Source: Sphingomonas sp. Root710 (GTDB lineage: Bacteria; Pseudomonadota; Alphaproteobacteria; Sphingomonadales; Sphingomonadaceae). From it: 64,000 nucleotides of DNA. The notes under the pieces are model-generated. The model did not search any database. It saw nothing but the letters and a program-made list of their open reading frames with translations, and had not been told where the DNA came from. Position numbers and translations under genes: made by a program. Below are positions 43,631 through 51,787 of this stretch, piece after piece. The stretch spans positions 334,905 to 398,904 of the forward strand of contig NZ_LMIB01000015.1 in NCBI RefSeq assembly GCF_001429065.1. The letters are read 5' to 3'. Positions within the stretch are counted from its first letter, which is position 1, and every line of letters begins with the position of its first letter.

Positions 43631-43642
43631 ACCGGATGCAAT
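43631..43642. promoter_or_regulatory. GGATRCA-type motif before gntR (proximal)
   Basis: ACCGGATGCAAT lies 14-26 nt upstream of the gntR start at 43616, a position suited to repression. Confidence 0.4.
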
Positions 43643-43685
43643 TTGGTCAATAGCAAGAAGCGGATTTGAAACATTCTTGCACTTA

Positions 43686-43697
43686 GCTGCATCCATT
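43686..43697. promoter_or_regulatory. GGATRCA-type motif before gntR (distal)
   Basis: On the minus strand AATGGATGCAGC lies about 70-81 nt upstream of the gntR start. With the proximal copy it forms a pair 55 bp apart, about five helical turns. Confidence 0.4.
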
Positions 43698-43761
43698 TCA
43701 GCCTTTTAATGCGCCATTTTCGGACATGACAGCCTTTAAGCAGGCAAAATGACAGGGCAAT

Positions 43762-43773
43762 AGTGTGTACAGA
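43762..43773. promoter_or_regulatory. Degenerate motif near the operon 3' end
   Basis: AGTGTGTACAGA resembles the 12-mer (AGTG, then TGTA, then CA) and sits between the HtaA gene stop and the gntR promoter. It is weaker than the other copies and could be chance. Confidence 0.25.
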
Positions 43774-43787
43774 TTAGCGGATCCGTA

Positions 43788-44258
43788 TCAGCCGATCAGG
43801 TGTAGGATGAAGGAATCCAGCTCGGTCCCCTCGCCATAGGCGCTGCCGAACAATTCGGCCCCAGCTGCGGTCAGCGCCAGCGCCTCGCCACGGGCATCGC
43901 GATGTGCCGCATCGTCCCAGGCCAACCGGAAGCTCGCGAGATCGAGGCGTTTATCCGCACCGGCGGCGATAGACAATATGCCCGTGTCCCCGTCGATCCG
44001 CAGCCAGGGGTCGGCGATGTCGACGCGCAGCATTCCGAAATGGCCGGTGAAGCCGATGCCACCGCTAAAGCGTAGCACGCCCGTTCCGCTGCCCCCGTCG
44101 AAATTGCCGCCGTCCGCCAGCGGAAAGACGAGGCCGGTGCGTTGCGACGCCTTGATCGGATCGCGCAGCGCCGCGCGCCCGTCGGGCAGACTGCCGACAT
44201 AGCGCGCGAAGCTGGTCTTGATCGGCCAGCCGAGGCCCGAAAAATCATTCTCGTCCAC
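43788..44258 (-). CDS. HtaA-domain protein without export signal
   Basis: A 156-residue single HtaA domain: GLGWPIKTSFARYVGSLPDGRA begins it, followed by RTGLVFPLADGGNFDGGSGTGVLRFSGGIGFTGHFGMLRVDIADPWLRIDGDTGILSIAAG, which matches the domain pattern of paired beta-strands with a conserved W-x-x-K-x-S-F-x-x-Y and F-x-G-H. Characterised HtaA domains bind haem at the cell surface in corynebacteria. Here no signal peptide or anchor is visible (MDENDFSG), so it is probably cytosolic. It is the last gene of the aromatic operon, 12 nt after the dienelactone hydrolase gene. Role unknown. Confidence 0.75.
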   Translation of the reverse strand: MDENDFSGLGWPIKTSFARYVGSLPDGRAALRDPIKASQRTGLVFPLADGGNFDGGSGTGVLRFSGGIGFTGHFGMLRVDIADPWLRIDGDTGILSIAAGADKRLDLASFRLAWDDAAHRDARGEALALTAAGAELFGSAYGEGTELDSFILHLIG

Positions 44259-44270
44259 GGCGCTGCGCCA

Positions 44271-44996
44271 TTACGCGAAGACGCCGTCGAACAGCGCCAT
44301 CATCGCCGCCCAGGATCGCTTGTCGGCACTGGCGTCATAGCGGGCGAATTCGGGGCGGCCGAACTTTTCGGCGTCAGTGTTGGTGAAGCTGTGCACGACG
44401 CCGCCATAGAGGTGCATCGTCCAGTCGACGCCCCCGGCGCGCATCTCCTCCTCGAACGCGGCGCGCTGCGCAGGCGGAATGCCGGGGTCGTCCGCGCCGA
44501 TACACACCAGCACCGGGCAGCCGATGTTGCGCGCATCCTGCGGCGCGGCGGTGGCGAGGCCGCTGTGGAAGCCGACGATCCCGGCGATGGCCGCGCCGCT
44601 GCGCCCGAGTTCGAGCGCCATCGTCCCGCCGAAGCAATAGCCGATCGCCGCGATCCGCGCCGGATCGACCAGCGGGCTGGCGCGTAACGCCTCGAGCGCG
44701 CTGCCCGCACGCGCCCGGATCCGGGCGGGGTTGGGACGCAGCTCGTCGAGGATCGACATGATCTCCGCCATGTCGGTCTTTATCGTGCCGCCGCCATGGA
44801 GGTCGCACGCCATCGCCGCATAGCCGGCCTCGGCCAGCCGCCGCGCGCGGCCCTGCACCTGGTTGCCCGGTCCGGGCGCTTCGGGAAAGAGCAGCACCGC
44901 CGGCCGGGGGCCGCTCTGCGCCGTATCGGCATAGAGCGTGCCGACCATCGCCAGCCCGTCACCTGAATATTCTATCGTCTGGGTCTCGATCGCCAT
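44271..44996 (-). CDS. Dienelactone hydrolase-family protein
   Basis: Alpha/beta hydrolase of 241 aa with the family nucleophile motif IGYCFGGTMALELGR (catalytic Cys), ADDPGIP (Asp region) and VVHSFTNTDAEKFGR (His). ATG 44996 is 1 nt after the hydroxyquinol dioxygenase stop, so it is part of the same transcript. Dienelactone hydrolases open chloro- or methyl-substituted lactones to maleylacetate. In a hydroxyquinol pathway such a step is optional, so this protein may clear spontaneously formed lactones. An upstream in-frame extension to 45107 overlaps the dioxygenase and is rejected. Confidence 0.87.
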   Translation of the reverse strand: MAIETQTIEYSGDGLAMVGTLYADTAQSGPRPAVLLFPEAPGPGNQVQGRARRLAEAGYAAMACDLHGGGTIKTDMAEIMSILDELRPNPARIRARAGSALEALRASPLVDPARIAAIGYCFGGTMALELGRSGAAIAGIVGFHSGLATAAPQDARNIGCPVLVCIGADDPGIPPAQRAAFEEEMRAGGVDWTMHLYGGVVHSFTNTDAEKFGRPEFARYDASADKRSWAAMMALFDGVFA

Positions 44997-44997
44997 C

Positions 44998-45903
44998 TCA
45001 GTTATCCGCTCCCTGCAACGCGCCTTCGCGCGCAAGCACGAAGTTCCATTCGACCGACCAATAGGGTCCGTCGAAACCCCGTTCGGCCGCCTGCGCGGGA
45101 TCGTCAACCTTCTGGAAGTCGGCGATCAGCGAATGCTTGACCCCGAACACCGCATCCTCGGGCAGATAGGGGCAGTCTGGGGTGAAGATATGCGTCACCA
45201 CCCGGTCATATCCCGGCGCCGAGACGATGAAGTGAAGATGCGCCGCGCGATTGGGATGGCGGTCGAGCGCGGCCAGCATCTTGCCGACCGGGCCGTCGTC
45301 AGGGATCGGGTACCAGCGTGGCTTGCACGACCGGAACCAGTATTCTCCCTTCGCATCGCTCTCGAAGATGCCGCGCAGGTTGAAGTCGGGCTGGATGCCC
45401 TTCTGCTGGACGTCGTAGAAGCCGTCCTCATTCGCCTGCCACACGTCGAGCGTCGCGCCCTCGATCGGGCGGCCCTCGGTGTCGACGACCCGGCCGCGCA
45501 CGACCAGCGGCTCGCCCTTGCCGTCGAGGCAGATATTGTCGCCATGCGCATAGCGCGGCGCATTCGAGACATAGAACGGCCCGAGCACGGTATTCTCGGT
45601 CGATCCTTCGGGCCGCTGATGGTTGAGCGCATCGACCAGCATCGACACGCCCAGCACGTCGGACAGCAGGATGAACTCCTGCCGCCATTCGCTGCACATA
45701 TGGCCAGTGTCGGTCAGGAACTGGATCGCCGCCATCCATTCGTCGGAGGTGATATTGGCCTCGCGGGTCGCGGCATGGAGATGGCGCACGACCACCGACA
45801 TGATCTCGCGCAGCCGCGGATCGGTCTTGGGCCCCATCCGGTTGATGACGACCTCGGCGGACCGCCCCGCCTCGAAATAGGCCGCTTCCTCGGCGTCTGC
45901 CAT
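44998..45903 (-). CDS. Hydroxyquinol 1,2-dioxygenase
   Basis: Intradiol Fe(III) dioxygenase that cleaves hydroxyquinol (1,2,4-trihydroxybenzene) to maleylacetate. The 301-residue product has an N-terminal helical dimerisation domain and the iron site as Tyr163 (GFYDVQ), Tyr198 (PRWYPIPDDGPVG), His222 and His224 (AAHLHF). That spacing matches well-studied hydroxyquinol dioxygenases better than catechol or protocatechuate enzymes. Neighbours (maleylacetate reductase upstream, decarboxylase two genes before) support hydroxyquinol as substrate. Equivalent to GraB/TsdC of gamma-resorcylate pathways. Confidence 0.93.
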   Translation of the reverse strand: MADAEEAAYFEAGRSAEVVINRMGPKTDPRLREIMSVVVRHLHAATREANITSDEWMAAIQFLTDTGHMCSEWRQEFILLSDVLGVSMLVDALNHQRPEGSTENTVLGPFYVSNAPRYAHGDNICLDGKGEPLVVRGRVVDTEGRPIEGATLDVWQANEDGFYDVQQKGIQPDFNLRGIFESDAKGEYWFRSCKPRWYPIPDDGPVGKMLAALDRHPNRAAHLHFIVSAPGYDRVVTHIFTPDCPYLPEDAVFGVKHSLIADFQKVDDPAQAAERGFDGPYWSVEWNFVLAREGALQGADN

Positions 45904-45918
45904 GCTGTTCTCCTGTCG

Positions 45919-46980
45919 TCAGGCCGCGGGCGGATCGCCGGCCCAGGCGCGGGCGATCAACGCGCGCAGCGGACCGGCGTCGAGCGGCCGGGGATTCCAA
46001 TAGGGATTGGCCATGGCGCGGCTAACCGCCTCGTCGATCGCCATCTCGTCCATGCCCAGATGCCGCAGCCCGCGCTTCGCGCCGACCGCGCCCGCCAGAT
46101 CATAGAGCGCCCGCGCCGGATCGCGGCCCAGCACCGGCAGCAGCCGCGTCATCACCTCTGGGATCGCCGGGGCGTTATAGGCCAGTGCGTGCGGCAGCAC
46201 GATCGTATGCGTTTCGGCGTGCGGCAAGTCGAACGAACCGCCGAGCACATGGCAAAGCTTGTGGTGCAGCGCCATGCCGACCGCGCCGAGACAGCTTCCG
46301 CACAGCCAGGCGCCATAGAGCGCGTCGGATCGCGCCGCCTTGTCCGCCGGATCGGCGGCGATCACCGGCAGCGCGCGGACCAGCGCGCCGATCCCCTCGA
46401 CCGCCATCAGCGAGATAATCGGATTGCGGTCGCGCGCATAGAGCGCCTCGATCGCATGGGCGATCGCGTTGATCCCGCTGGTCCCCGATAGCGCGGCGGG
46501 CAGCGTCATCGTCAGATCGACGTCGTAGATCACCACCTCGGGCAATATCTTCGCGTCGCTGCGTGTCGTCTTTGCGCCGTCGCTGGTCTCGCCCAGGATC
46601 GGGGTCATCTCCGATCCCGCATAGGTGGTCGGGATGACGATCTGCGGCAGGTCGGTGCGATACGCGATCGCCTTGCCCAGCCCGATCGTCGATCCGCCAC
46701 CGATCGCCACGACGCCATCCACGCCACGCTCGGCGACGATCGCCATTGCGCGCTCGGTCACCTCGACCGGCGTGTGCATCACCGCCCCCGCGAACACCCC
46801 CGCCGAATGATCGCCCAGCCTGTCGGCAAGCCGCTCGGCGTCGGCCTCCTGCTGCGGCGTGGCGAGGAGCAGCACCCGGGCAAGCCCCAGCCGCTCGACC
46901 TCCTCGGGCAGCCGCGCGATCGTGCCTTCGCCGAAGATCACGCGGCCCGGATTGGCGGTGTAGACGAAGGGCTCGGCCAT
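45919..46980 (-). CDS. Maleylacetate reductase
   Basis: NAD(P)H-dependent reductase of maleylacetate to 3-oxoadipate, an iron-type alcohol dehydrogenase fold, 353 aa. Features: FVYTANPGRVIFGEGTIARLPEEVERLG, GVVAIGGGSTIGLGKAIAYRTDLPQIVIPTTYAGSEMTPILGET, ALHHKLCHVLGGSFDLPHAETHTIVLPHALAYN. The GGSTIGLGKA and TTYAGSEMTPI motifs are characteristic of this enzyme rather than of general Fe-ADHs. It starts 12 nt after the decarboxylase stop and ends 15 nt before the dioxygenase, joining two pathway steps in one transcript. Confidence 0.95.
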   Translation of the reverse strand: MAEPFVYTANPGRVIFGEGTIARLPEEVERLGLARVLLLATPQQEADAERLADRLGDHSAGVFAGAVMHTPVEVTERAMAIVAERGVDGVVAIGGGSTIGLGKAIAYRTDLPQIVIPTTYAGSEMTPILGETSDGAKTTRSDAKILPEVVIYDVDLTMTLPAALSGTSGINAIAHAIEALYARDRNPIISLMAVEGIGALVRALPVIAADPADKAARSDALYGAWLCGSCLGAVGMALHHKLCHVLGGSFDLPHAETHTIVLPHALAYNAPAIPEVMTRLLPVLGRDPARALYDLAGAVGAKRGLRHLGMDEMAIDEAVSRAMANPYWNPRPLDAGPLRALIARAWAGDPPAA

Positions 46981-46992
46981 CGGCTCAGCCGA

Positions 46993-48015
46993 TCAGCGCG
47001 CGAAGGGCGGGTTGGTCGCGACCGGGGCGCTGTCGTCGAGACCCAGGTTGAACAACCTGTTGGCGTTGTTGCGCCCGATCTTCAGCCGGTCGGCCTCGCT
47101 GATCGTCGCCCGGTCGAACCAATTGGCGGCGTGATCGACATTCTCGAACGGCCAGTCGGCCGAGAAGAGGATGCGGTCCGATCCGATCTCCAGCATCGTG
47201 TCGATAAGCGACTGGGTGCGGAAATTGCCCGAGGTCGTGACGTAGAAATTATTGTGGAAATAATGCGCGATCGGGTGCTTCGCGGGATGCTTCTTGGGCA
47301 GCGTGACCCAGGCATTGCGGTTGTCGACCCGCCACATCGAGATCGGCAGCCCCTCGCCCATGTGCCCGATGATAATGGTGAGGTTCGGATGCTCGTCGAA
47401 GAGCCCCGATCCCATCAGCCGCAGTGCATGGACCGCGGTCTCCTGTCCGAAGGCCCAGGTCGGCCCGAGCAGCCATTCATGCCCGGCATAGATTTGCGCG
47501 TGCTGTGGCAGCGGGTTGCGCGGGTGCAGGTAGAAGGGAACTCCCAGCCGCTCGACCTCGGCCCAGAAGGGCCGGAACAGCGGCAGGTCGTAATAGAGCA
47601 TCTCGCTGCCGTCGCCGGCCTGCGAGAAGCCGTTGACCAGCGCGCCCTTGAAGCCGAGTTCGGTGATGCAACGGGTCATCTCGCGGGTCGCGGCGTCGGG
47701 ATCTTGGAGCGGCAGCGCGGCAAAGCCCTGAAAACGATCGGGCCGCTTGGCGACCTGTTCGGCCAGATAATCGTTGGCGCGCTGCGCGATCTCGGTCGCT
47801 TTCGCTTTATCGGGAATCCCCTGCACCGCCGGAGCATTGAGCGACAGGATCATCATCTCGATCCCGTTGGCATCCATCTCGCGCAGCCGGCGGTCCTGGA
47901 TGTCCATGATCCGCGCGGAGAGTTCGGCCAGGAACTCGCCGGGCACGAAGATCGCCGAATCCTGCAATGTCTCCGGGATGGCGAAATGCTCTTCGAGCGC
48001 GATCTTCCCCTTCAT
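46993..48015 (-). CDS. Gamma-resorcylate decarboxylase (amidohydrolase family)
   Basis: Zinc/Mn amidohydrolase-fold decarboxylase of 340 aa turning 2,6-dihydroxybenzoate into resorcinol. The N-terminus KIALEEHFAIPETLQDS is closely family-typical. The expected metal and catalytic residues are all present at their family positions: Glu8, His10, His164 (YLHPRNP), His218 (GHMGEG) and Asp287 (FSADWPFE). Other amidohydrolase decarboxylases (OMPDC/ACMSD type) keep parts of this pattern, but the overall fit to gamma-resorcylate enzymes is strong. It is the entry point for the ring-hydroxylation and hydroxyquinol steps encoded around it. Confidence 0.93.
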   Translation of the reverse strand: MKGKIALEEHFAIPETLQDSAIFVPGEFLAELSARIMDIQDRRLREMDANGIEMMILSLNAPAVQGIPDKAKATEIAQRANDYLAEQVAKRPDRFQGFAALPLQDPDAATREMTRCITELGFKGALVNGFSQAGDGSEMLYYDLPLFRPFWAEVERLGVPFYLHPRNPLPQHAQIYAGHEWLLGPTWAFGQETAVHALRLMGSGLFDEHPNLTIIIGHMGEGLPISMWRVDNRNAWVTLPKKHPAKHPIAHYFHNNFYVTTSGNFRTQSLIDTMLEIGSDRILFSADWPFENVDHAANWFDRATISEADRLKIGRNNANRLFNLGLDDSAPVATNPPFAR

Positions 48016-48039
48016 ACACTACTCTCCGTGCTTTGCCTG

Positions 48040-48939
48040 TCAGCCGATTGGCGTGACGAGTTCGCCGCACGGGCCGATTTCCATCCGCACCACGTCGCCC
48101 GCCTTCAGATATTCGCCCTTGCCATGGCCGACGCCCGCGGGGGTGCCGGTGGCGATGATGTCGCCCGGATAGAGCGTCATGATCGATGTCAGATGCTCGA
48201 TGATCGGGGCGACGCCGAACACCATTTGCTGGGTGTTGGAGTCCTGCTTCATCACGCCGTTGACGCTCAGCTTGACCGGCATGTCCTGCGGATCGGCGAC
48301 GAAACGTGCCGGCACCAGATAGGGACCGAAGGGCGCGAAACCGTCAAACGCCTTGTGCTGCACCCAGTCGATCCCGACCGGCGGACGGCTGGCGAGCCAG
48401 TCGCGCGCCGACAGGTCGTTGAAGTTAAGATAGCCCGCGACCACCGACAGCGCATCGCCCTCGGAAACCTCGCTGCAGGTGCAGCCGATCACCACGCCCA
48501 GCTCGGCCTCCCAGTCCATCATCTTGGCCTTCTTCGGCACCGGCACCGATTCCCCCGGACCGCGCACCGTGTTGTTGACCGGCTTCATGAAGGCATAGGG
48601 ATAGCTGGGCGTCATCGGGATCGCCATTTCGGCGATATGGTCGTGATAGTTGGAACCGATGCAGGCGATCTTGCCGGGGTTGGCGATCGGCGCCAGGAAA
48701 TCCGCTTCCGCCGCAGCCGAGCCCGCTGCGAAGGCCGCGCTATTTGTATCCACATATTGCGCGATAGCCGCGTCGACACTCTCCCAGTCGTCGAGCAGCG
48801 GCTGCAGATCAGACGGTGGCGTGGCGAACTTTCCGGGCAGCACCGTCTCGAGCGGCAGCAGCTTGCCGCCATGCTCGACGACCACCTGGCCGCCGCCCTT
48901 GGCCGCCCGCACAACGGCCAGACGATAGATATTGCTCAT
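48040..48939 (-). CDS. Fumarylacetoacetate-hydrolase-family enzyme
   Basis: A 299-residue FAH-superfamily protein: IACIGSNYHDHIAEM, PYAFMKPVNNTVRGPGE, MDWEAELGVVIG (metal-binding E-x-E type), GYLNFNDLSARDW, PFGPYLVPARFV, DIIATGTPAGVGHGKGEYL. Members hydrolyse or decarboxylate 2-oxo acid intermediates in meta-cleavage, homoprotocatechuate or tyrosine routes. It starts with ATGA coupling to the tautomerase and precedes the decarboxylase by 24 nt. It is not needed for a plain hydroxyquinol pathway, so it implies an additional intermediate or a broader substrate. Confidence 0.88.
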   Translation of the reverse strand: MSNIYRLAVVRAAKGGGQVVVEHGGKLLPLETVLPGKFATPPSDLQPLLDDWESVDAAIAQYVDTNSAAFAAGSAAAEADFLAPIANPGKIACIGSNYHDHIAEMAIPMTPSYPYAFMKPVNNTVRGPGESVPVPKKAKMMDWEAELGVVIGCTCSEVSEGDALSVVAGYLNFNDLSARDWLASRPPVGIDWVQHKAFDGFAPFGPYLVPARFVADPQDMPVKLSVNGVMKQDSNTQQMVFGVAPIIEHLTSIMTLYPGDIIATGTPAGVGHGKGEYLKAGDVVRMEIGPCGELVTPIG

Positions 48940-49136
48940 GCCCCGTTCCTCTCGATCTCAGCCTTGGTGGTAGTGCCGATTCCCCAATGTTCTGGGTCTA
49001 TTTCGGTCAGGATGACGCGGACCGACTGTTCGGGCGCACCCAGCGTCCGAACCGCGGCCTCGGCCAGTTCCTTCATCAGCGCACGCTTCATCTCGGGGGT
49101 TCGCCCACGGATGAGTTGAACGGAAATGATCGGCAT
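48936..49136 (-). CDS. 4-oxalocrotonate tautomerase-family protein
   Basis: A 66-residue tautomerase: MPIISVQLIRGRTPEMKRALMKELAEAAVRTLGAPEQSVRVILTEIDPEHWGIG. Removal of Met exposes the catalytic Pro1; Arg11-like (IRGR) and downstream Arg residues fit the family. It is the first gene of the seven-gene operon and is coupled by ATGA to the FAH-family gene. Tautomerase plus FAH is a signature of meta-cleavage pathways, yet no extradiol dioxygenase gene is present in the window. A GGATRCA-type motif lies 78 nt upstream. Confidence 0.9.
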   Translation of the reverse strand: MPIISVQLIRGRTPEMKRALMKELAEAAVRTLGAPEQSVRVILTEIDPEHWGIGTTTKAEIERNGA

Positions 49137-49213
49137 CGACCTCGTCCTCCTTTCGCCATCAATGTGATGGCGGTGTCACCACCCCTTAAAGGCTTCGCAT
49201 CAACGTTCAATAG

Positions 49214-49225
49214 AGTGGATGCAGT
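49214..49225. promoter_or_regulatory. GGATRCA-type motif upstream of the decarboxylase operon
   Basis: AGTGGATGCAGT sits between the GST stop codon (49226) and the tautomerase start (49136), the only gap in front of the seven-gene operon. It differs from the motif at 39054 by one base, so the operon and the TonB receptor could share a regulator. Confidence 0.45.
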
Positions 49226-49921
49226 TTATTGTGCAGCCGGCTGCTTCGCTGGCTCGACATGACGGAACATCGCTTGCCGCGCCTCCTTATCGAACTCGGC
49301 CTTGAATGCATGCTTCTCGCGGAGCCCCGCGGCGGCCTGCGCGGCGGGCCGGGCGTCGATCGCCGCGAGCAGCCGCACGACATTGGGAAGCTCGGCGCGC
49401 GCATCGGGGCCGAGGACATAATCCATGTTCCGGATCCACCCCCATGTCGCCATGTCGACGATGCTGAAGGCGTCCCCGACCATCCATTGCCGGTTCGCGA
49501 GATGACCTTCGAGCACGTCGTAATGGCGGCGCGCCTCGAACGCATAGCGCTGTACCGCGTAGTCCTTGGGCTCGGGCGCATAATGGCGGAAGTGGACCGC
49601 CTGGCCCGAATAGGGGCCGAGCCCGGTCGCGACGAACATCAGCCAGGACAAAAGCTGGGCGCGATGCTCCGCGGCGGGCAGGAATCGCTGATATTTCTCG
49701 GCGAGATAGAGCAGGATCGCGTTGCTGTCGAAGATTGCGACCCCGTCGTCGACCACGATCGGCAGCTTGCTGTTCGGGTTGAGCTCCACGATCTCGGGCG
49801 AGAACTGCTCACCCCGCAGCATGTCCACTGGAACCAGCCGATAGGGAAGCCCGGCCTCTTCGAGGAACAGGGCGACCTTCATCGGGTTGGGCCCGAAATT
49901 ATAATAGAAGTCGATCATCAT
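49226..49921 (-). CDS. Glutathione S-transferase-family protein
   Basis: Cytosolic GST of 231 aa: IDFYYNFGPNPMKVALFLEEAGLPYRLVPVDMLRGEQFSPEIVELNPNSKLPIVVDDGVAIFDSNAILLYLAEKY is the thioredoxin-like N-domain with the GSH-binding SNAI (Ser) stretch; an all-helical C-domain follows (WMVGDAFSIVDMATWGW). It resembles bacterial beta/nu-like GSTs, including ring-fission isomerases and disulfide reductases. Placement upstream of the tautomerase operon, with an operon-sized gap, suggests a role in the same catabolism. Substrate not defined. Confidence 0.85.
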   Translation of the reverse strand: MMIDFYYNFGPNPMKVALFLEEAGLPYRLVPVDMLRGEQFSPEIVELNPNSKLPIVVDDGVAIFDSNAILLYLAEKYQRFLPAAEHRAQLLSWLMFVATGLGPYSGQAVHFRHYAPEPKDYAVQRYAFEARRHYDVLEGHLANRQWMVGDAFSIVDMATWGWIRNMDYVLGPDARAELPNVVRLLAAIDARPAAQAAAGLREKHAFKAEFDKEARQAMFRHVEPAKQPAAQ

Positions 49922-50002
49922 CCTCTCCCTCGGCCCTTGGTGGTTCGGTAGAAACGGTGGGACCGCCTGAGGCCGACCAGCGCGGCGGCGGGAAAGCGGA
50001 TA

Positions 50003-50602
50003 TCAGGCGCTCAGCTTGGCTGCGATCGACGCGACATGTTTGCCGAGGTAGCGCGCGCCCTCGAGATCGGCCTGGCTCGGCTGGCGGGAGCCATTGCCGT
50101 CGGACAGCGTGCTAGCGCCATAGGGCGTCCCGCCCTTCACCTCTTCAAGCCCCATCTGCCCCTGAAAGGCATAAGGCAGGCCCGTGACGACCAGCCCGTG
50201 GTGAATCAGGTTGGTGAGGATCGAGAAGAGCGTGGTCTCCTGCCCGCCATGCTGGGTAGCGGTCGAGGTGAAGGCCGCGCCGACCTTGCCGGTCAACGCA
50301 CCGGTGAACCATAAGGGGCCGGTCTGATCCCAGAACTGCGCCATCTGCGACGGCATGCGGCCGAAGCGGGTCGGTGCACCGACGATGATCGCGTCATAGC
50401 CCGGCAGTTCCTCGACGGTGGCAAGGGGAGCTTCCTGGTCCAGCTTGAAATGAGCGGCCTGCGCGATTTCGGCGGGCACCAGTTCGGGCACGCGGCGGAT
50501 GTCGACCTGCGCACCACCAGCGGCGGCGCCCTCCGCCACCGCAGCGGCCATTGTCTCGATATGACCATAAGAGGAGTAATAGAGCACGAGCACCTTGGCC
50601 AT
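50003..50602 (-). CDS. wrbA: NAD(P)H:quinone oxidoreductase (WrbA-type)
   Basis: Tetrameric flavodoxin-fold quinone reductase of 199 aa: [38 protein letters not shown] (FMN phosphate loop), [26 protein letters not shown], and [31 protein letters not shown], all typical WrbA signatures. In this setting it could keep hydroxyquinol or hydroxybenzoquinone reduced, avoiding redox cycling. A GGATRCA-like motif lies 26-37 nt upstream of its ATG. Confidence 0.92.
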   Translation of the reverse strand: MAKVLVLYYSSYGHIETMAAAVAEGAAAGGAQVDIRRVPELVPAEIAQAAHFKLDQEAPLATVEELPGYDAIIVGAPTRFGRMPSQMAQFWDQTGPLWFTGALTGKVGAAFTSTATQHGGQETTLFSILTNLIHHGLVVTGLPYAFQGQMGLEEVKGGTPYGASTLSDGNGSRQPSQADLEGARYLGKHVASIAAKLSA

Positions 50603-50627
50603 ATCTTGATCTTCCTGCGTTCAAAAA

Positions 50628-50639
50628 TGTGGATACAGA
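50628..50639. promoter_or_regulatory. GGATRCA-type motif before wrbA
   Basis: TGTGGATACAGA lies 26-37 nt before the wrbA start at 50602, where it would overlap the promoter -10/-35 region. It keeps the GGATRCA core but loses the outer A and T. Confidence 0.35.
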
Positions 50640-50683
50640 TTTCCCACGGTCGCATCTCCGAGTCAAGATAGGACTTGTGCGTC

Positions 50684-51628
50684 TTATATGGCCATCGGCA
50701 TTTTTGCTACTCTCGGTTCCGGATATTCGGCACACATGTCGAGCACGATGCCGCGCAGCCATTCATGCGCGGGATCATGGTCGTGCCGCATATGCCAGAG
50801 CATCTTGATCGCGGCGCGCGCGGTCTCGCGCGGCAGCTCGATCTTTCGCACACCCCCATAGCTGCACATCTGCGGCGCGAGGCGGCCCGGGACGACGCCG
50901 ATCGAATCGGTGCCAATGACCATCGGTGCGATCGACAGGAAGCTGGGCACCCTTACCCGAGGCGGGTGCCGGTCGGACAGGCCATCGATGGCATTGTCCT
51001 CCACCGGCAATTTGCTGCCGAGGAAATGGGTCGCGACATGCGGATAGGCGAGCAGGTCGTCCACCGTCGCAGAATCGCGCAGCGGGTGCTCGCTGTCGAC
51101 GATGCCGACGAAACGGTCCTCCATCAGCGTTCTGGTGCGTACCGCGCGCGCCGCTTCTCCCGCCGCATGGGTTATGACGTCCCCGGTCAGGCATAATTCG
51201 ATACTGCCCGAATAGACGCTGTCGACGGGCTTATCGATCGCCACCATTTCGAAGGTCACATGCGGCGCGATTTTCCCGACGCGCGCTATGATCTGGGGCA
51301 GCAGCAGGAACAACCCGAACTCCGAGGACATAATCCGGAAATGCCGGCGCAACGCCGCGGGATCGAAATCGGAATCGACCGACGTCAGCTTTTCGAGCGC
51401 CAGCAGCATCTGCCGCACTTCGGGCATCAGCGACGCGCCGCGCGCGGTCAGTTCCATCGTGCGCCCGACGCGCACGAGCAGCGGATCGTCGAGCTGCTCG
51501 CGCAGGCGTCCGAGCATACCGCTCATCGTCGGCTGGCTCACTCCGAGCTGCCGAGCGGCAGCCGTCACATTGCGATGGCTGAGCAGCGCGTCGAGCGCAG
51601 GCAGCAAGTTCAGATCGAGATTGGACAT
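50684..51628 (-). CDS. LysR-family transcriptional regulator
   Basis: A 314-residue LTTR: MSNLDLNLLPALDALLSHRNVTAAARQLGVSQPTMSGMLGRLREQLDDPLLVRVGR is a textbook N-terminal wHTH, followed by the two-lobed effector domain. It resembles NodD/NahR-type regulators (LALEKLTSVDSDFDPAALRRHFRI). ATG 51628 has GGAGGG upstream; seven extra residues from 51646 are not needed. Divergent from the flavin monooxygenase at 51788, with a T-N11-A dyad (51664-51680) in between, so it probably activates that gene with an aromatic co-inducer. Confidence 0.9.
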   Translation of the reverse strand: MSNLDLNLLPALDALLSHRNVTAAARQLGVSQPTMSGMLGRLREQLDDPLLVRVGRTMELTARGASLMPEVRQMLLALEKLTSVDSDFDPAALRRHFRIMSSEFGLFLLLPQIIARVGKIAPHVTFEMVAIDKPVDSVYSGSIELCLTGDVITHAAGEAARAVRTRTLMEDRFVGIVDSEHPLRDSATVDDLLAYPHVATHFLGSKLPVEDNAIDGLSDRHPPRVRVPSFLSIAPMVIGTDSIGVVPGRLAPQMCSYGGVRKIELPRETARAAIKMLWHMRHDHDPAHEWLRGIVLDMCAEYPEPRVAKMPMAI

Positions 51629-51663
51629 AGTCCCTCCAGCTACCAAGACAAAGTGTACACAAC

Positions 51664-51680
51664 TATCGAGGAAGCCGATA
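51664..51680. promoter_or_regulatory. LysR-type dyad between lysR and the monooxygenase
   Basis: TATCG-AGGAAGC-CGATA contains the T-N11-A core (T51666, A51678) and lies in the 159-nt divergent gap. A separate GTGTACAC palindrome is at 51653-51660. Confidence 0.5.
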
Positions 51681-51787
51681 CCATCATCGCGGCCGGAGAT
51701 TTTTCGCCGCTGGATCCGGGGGGTAATCAGGGTGCGACAGCCGCGCCGGAGCCGGAAAGGCGCCGGGCAGCAGGAGAGGGATCACCG

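Noticed and set aside
48744-48755. A GGATRCA match (minus strand TGTGGATACA) inside the FAH-family coding sequence
   Set aside because: It lies within a coding region far from a promoter and shows the core can occur by chance; kept only as a caution for the proposed regulon motif.
46774-49119. A 781-codon plus-strand frame opposite the decarboxylase and FAH genes
   Set aside because: Shadow frame of well-supported minus-strand genes; His/Arg/Asp-rich low-information protein.
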